From Clostridia bacterium (GTDB taxonomy: Bacteria; Bacillota_A; Clostridia; Christensenellales; Aristaeellaceae), in assembly GCA_017398245.1 (NCBI GenBank), contig JAFQGN010000008.1:1-6935 (forward strand): a DNA stretch of 6,935 bases, given 5' to 3'. Under the pieces are notes generated by a model, which made no database searches, was not told the origin of the DNA, and saw only the letters and a list, made by a program, of their open reading frames with translations. The position numbers and the translations under genes were made by a program. Of the stretch, positions 4,990-6,935 are shown in pieces (the first letter of the stretch is position 1; every line of letters starts with the position of its first letter).

Positions 4990-6084
4990 ATGCGTTTGAT
5001 CCTTTGCGGAGATATCGTGCCCACTTTGTATACCGTGCCTGCGTTTGATGCGGCGGACGCCAAAACGCTCATGGGCGGCGCGCTGGAAGTTCTTGCGCGC
5101 GGAGATTTTGCAGTGGCGAATCTGGAATGCGCGCTGACCGATTCGGAGGAGCGGATCCGCAAATGCGGGCCGAATCTGAAGGGCAAGCCGGAATATGCCC
5201 GCGTTCTGGCCGATTGCGGCTTCACCCACCTCGGCCTTTCCAATAACCACGTAATGGATTTCGGCATCGCTGGCGCGCGCGACACGGAAAAGGCGATCGC
5301 TGAGGCGGGCATGGCGTCCTTTGGCATTGGCGAGGACGATCAGGATTCGCGAAGGCCGATTTTTCTGGAAAAGGACGGCGTGCGCGCGGCGATCGTGGCC
5401 GTGTGCGAGCATGAATACAGCTACGCCCTGCGTGACCGCTACGGCTCCAACCCGTTCGATCCGTTCGACACCATGGAGGACATTGCCCTTGCCAAAGAAC
5501 AGGCCGACTATGTGATCGTGATGTATCACGGCGGCAAGGAGCAGTGCGAATACCCCTCCCCGCGCCTGCGCAAGGCCTGCCGCGCCATGGTGCGCGCCGG
5601 GGCGGATATCGTGCTCTGCCAGCATAGCCATTGCGTGGGCTGCCGGGAGGAATATCGCGGCGGCGAGATCGTATACGGGCAGGGGAACTTCAATTTCGTG
5701 AAATATGTCGATCATCCGCATTGGCACAACGGCCTGATGATGGACGTGCAGCTGGAGGGCGACCTTAAGGTGGAATACATCCCGGTTGTCGCGGCGGACG
5801 AGGGCATCGAGCTGGCCAAGGGCGCGGAAAGGGAGGCCATCCTCTCCGGCTTTGCCGAGCGCAGCGCCCTTCTGCAGGATGAAGAGCAATGGCTGGCGGC
5901 ATGGAAGGCGTTCTGCGAAAGCATGCCCAATTATATCGCCGCCGTGCGCGACGCCTATACCGACGTGCCCGAGGGCGAAATGTGCCGCCAGATCTTCCCA
6001 CATTATCTGGACTGCGAGGCGCATCTGGACGTGTGGCAGACCATCTACAAAACCTGGCACGCGGACAAGACCTCCGGCGCGTGA
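4990..6084 (+). CDS. CapA-like protein (PGA_cap domain, calcineurin-like fold)
   Basis: The 364-residue product matches the CapA/PGA_cap group, named for poly-gamma-glutamate capsule synthesis but related in fold to metallophosphoesterases. Motifs in order: CGD (Asp8), ANLECALT with Asn44 and Glu46, LSNNHVMDFG (83-92), YHGGKE (His180), QHSHCVG (His212 and His214) and YGQGNF (229-234). Residues after about 270 form a helical tail without a recognised domain. Membrane-linked CapA has an N-terminal anchor; this protein starts directly with the first strand (MRLILCGDIV), so a cytoplasmic enzyme is more likely than a capsule factor. No capB/capC-like ligase genes are nearby. The ATG at 4990 follows AGGAGGG eight or so bases upstream; the longer frame beginning at 4924 would start inside the promoter and is rejected. 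It shares a control region with the PHP gene. Family firm, reaction unknown. Confidence 0.9.
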   Translation: MRLILCGDIVPTLYTVPAFDAADAKTLMGGALEVLARGDFAVANLECALTDSEERIRKCGPNLKGKPEYARVLADCGFTHLGLSNNHVMDFGIAGARDTEKAIAEAGMASFGIGEDDQDSRRPIFLEKDGVRAAIVAVCEHEYSYALRDRYGSNPFDPFDTMEDIALAKEQADYVIVMYHGGKEQCEYPSPRLRKACRAMVRAGADIVLCQHSHCVGCREEYRGGEIVYGQGNFNFVKYVDHPHWHNGLMMDVQLEGDLKVEYIPVVAADEGIELAKGAEREAILSGFAERSALLQDEEQWLAAWKAFCESMPNYIAAVRDAYTDVPEGEMCRQIFPHYLDCEAHLDVWQTIYKTWHADKTSGA

Positions 6085-6091
6085 AGCACAT

Positions 6092-6130
6092 AAAGCCCCG
6101 GGCTCCCATTACACAGGAGCTCGGGGCTTT
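6092..6130. terminator. Two-way terminator between CapA-like and PAP2 genes
   Basis: AAAGCCCCGGGCTCC (6092-6106) pairs with GGAGCTCGGGGCTTT (6116-6130), fifteen base pairs with one G-T wobble and a 9-base loop. The A-tract on one side and T-tract on the other let it work for both convergent genes. It begins 7 bases after the CapA stop and ends 3 bases short of the PAP2 stop. Confidence 0.85.
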
Positions 6131-6133
6131 GTT

Positions 6134-6784
6134 CTACTTTTTCGCGATGCGGACGGCGGCTGCATACATAGCCACCAGTGCGGCGCTCAATAGGATTGCG
6201 CCGACGATATCGGATATCCAGTGCACGCCGGAGAGAACCCTTCCCACGACCATAAAGAACGAGTATGCGCACGATGCGCCGACGCTGATCGCTTTGACAG
6301 CACGGCTTGGGATGCGTTCGCATAGCTGCATGGCTGCTGTCGGCATGATGCACAGAATGAGCATGGTCGTGGAGGAAGGATAGGAGGCCTCAAGCCTGCC
6401 TTCGATCAGCACCGGCCGATAATTGATGATGTTGCGTTCGAAAAACAGGTAGACGGCTGCGACTGCGATGTAAAAACAGCCCAGCAGAAGGAGACTGCCG
6501 TCCACGCGCCGTAAGCTTTTTCTCATGATCCATTGCTTCAGCCCAAGTAGTGCAAACCCGGCCGCAAAGCCAAACGGGATCACGCTGAGCAGATCTGTGA
6601 GATGATATAGCCCCATATTCGTGCCAAGATACTTGTGCGCTGCTGCGTTTACCGCTGCAAGGCCGACGCTCGTCTCCTGCGGGCCGATCGACTGCACGTC
6701 CACTGTGCAGAGTGCGATCGTCCATAGCAGGAATACTGCCGTCAAACAGAGCGAAAGAGAAAACAACTTCCATCCTTTTTGCAT
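6134..6784 (-). CDS. PAP2-family membrane protein with altered second motif
   Basis: The 216-residue product has about six hydrophobic segments (near 7-26, 63-83, 97-114, 139-156, 165-184 and 190-211) and belongs to the PAP2 superfamily of integral-membrane lipid phosphatases. Motif one is present only in part: RNIINYRP keeps Arg123-Pro124, but the expected Lys is Glu. Motif two, normally PSGH, reads PSST (136-139), so the usual His is missing. Motif three is intact: GRVLSGVHWISD with Arg182, His188 (nucleophile in the family) and Asp192. From memory, a group of clostridial PAP2 proteins shares the YPSSTT form, so this is likely a subfamily trait rather than decay. The ATG at 6784 is supported by AGGAGG (6797-6792) seven bases upstream; the 24 extra in-frame codons further out are not hydrophobic and lack a site. 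The substrate, perhaps undecaprenyl or phosphatidyl phosphate, is unknown. Confidence 0.88.
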   Translation of the reverse strand: MQKGWKLFSLSLCLTAVFLLWTIALCTVDVQSIGPQETSVGLAAVNAAAHKYLGTNMGLYHLTDLLSVIPFGFAAGFALLGLKQWIMRKSLRRVDGSLLLLGCFYIAVAAVYLFFERNIINYRPVLIEGRLEASYPSSTTMLILCIMPTAAMQLCERIPSRAVKAISVGASCAYSFFMVVGRVLSGVHWISDIVGAILLSAALVAMYAAAVRIAKK

Positions 6785-6793
6785 TGTCTTGCC

Positions 6794-6838
6794 TCCTGTA
6801 CATGGTTTTGGGCGTTCGCCCGGGAAAAATGTACAGGA
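6794..6838. promoter_or_regulatory. Inverted TGTACA repeat over the PAP2 translation signal
   Basis: TCCTGTACAT (6794-6803) and ATGTACAGGA (6829-6838) are a perfect 10-bp inverted repeat with a 25-base spacer that contains a smaller hairpin, GGGCG-TT-CGCCC (6810-6821). On the minus strand the proximal arm covers four bases of the PAP2 Shine-Dalgarno sequence. It could be a pair of repressor sites (each arm holds palindromic TGTACA, centres 33 bp apart, about three helix turns) or an RNA leader that hides the ribosome binding site. The repeat is seen; either role is inferred. Confidence 0.5.
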
Positions 6839-6856
6839 AGTACGGAGCATGCGCAA
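6828..6856 (-). promoter_or_regulatory. Possible weak promoter of the PAP2 gene
   Basis: On the minus strand TTGCGC (6856-6851) and TACATT (6833-6828) are 17 bp apart. The -35 box matches consensus at only three positions, so this would be weak or activator-dependent. The -10 box overlaps the distal TGTACA arm, which would suit repressor control. Confidence 0.3.
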
Positions 6857-6935
6857 GAAAAAGGCCGTCGCATCGGCGATACTTTGCGTATCAGCGCCGT
6901 TTTGCGGCCGAATGGGCCTTTGCGATCAGCAATGC

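Noticed and set aside
4561..6060. A 499-codon open frame on the minus strand opposite the CapA-like gene
   Set aside because: It is a mirror frame of the CapA-like and PHP genes with a low-complexity His/Ala/Leu-rich translation and no recognisable motif.
6849..6935. Possible plus-strand gene start, product beginning MRKKKAVASAILC
   Set aside because: The Lys-rich start and short hydrophobic run hint at a signal peptide, with AGGAAG nine bases upstream, but only 29 codons are visible, several Cys residues look odd, and a hairpin interrupts the frame. Not enough to call.
6891..6935. Possible C-terminal end of a minus-strand gene entering from the right (ending AKAHSAAKRR)
   Set aside because: Only 14 codons before a TGA; it is too short to separate from chance, though its position upstream of PAP2 is plausible.

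Overview
The window looks like a chromosomal stretch from a GC-rich (by eye well above 50% G+C) member of the Bacillota, most likely a gut-type Clostridia lineage. The grounds are strong AGGAGG-type ribosome binding sites, TTGACA/TATAAT-type promoters with 16-17 bp spacers, short intergenic gaps closed by hairpin-plus-T terminators, and proteins of clostridial flavour (reverse-rubrerythrin tail, a PAP2 protein with a PSST motif, a small 73-residue protein). This assignment is inferred from sequence style and family knowledge, not from a search.

Layout. (1) Bases 1-155 hold the C-terminal end of an unrecognised protein. Only 24 bases after its stop comes a 22-codon tail of a rubrerythrin-type gene (179-247), followed by what is probably that gene's own terminator (275-308). 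The rest of the rubrerythrin gene is missing, so a junction (element insertion or other rearrangement) lies near 156-179. (2) Bases 310-570 carry no credible gene but contain four copies of a GTGGYACAW-type repeat resembling IS21-family ends. (3) An aldo/keto reductase (minus, 671-1657) is divergent from a LysR-type regulator (plus, 1815-2699). Between them is a 9-bp dyad with an embedded T-N11-A box, placed near -65 of the reductase promoter and overlapping the regulator's -35 box. (4) A compact metallo-beta-lactamase-fold hydrolase (2817-3542) overlaps by 4 bases a 73-residue small protein (3539-3760); both share a near-consensus promoter and a terminator at 3771-3803. (5) A PHP-domain protein (minus, 3813-4856) and a CapA-like protein (plus, 4990-6084) are divergent, with -35 boxes 7 bp apart. 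(6) A PAP2-family membrane protein (minus, 6134-6784) converges on CapA across a two-way terminator and has an inverted TGTACA repeat over its start region.

How the genes may work together. The reductase and LysR regulator form a classic regulator/target pair with visible operator logic. The MBL hydrolase and small protein are translationally coupled and probably act in one process. The PHP and CapA proteins both belong to metal-dependent phosphoesterase-like families, lack signal peptides and share a control region, so co-regulation is plausible but unproven. I see no CRISPR array, tRNA, rRNA, toxin-antitoxin pair or recognisable defence cassette. The least ordinary parts are the broken rubrerythrin junction with its repeat-rich neighbour on the left, and the two well-formed regulatory dyads (1744-1768 and 6794-6838).
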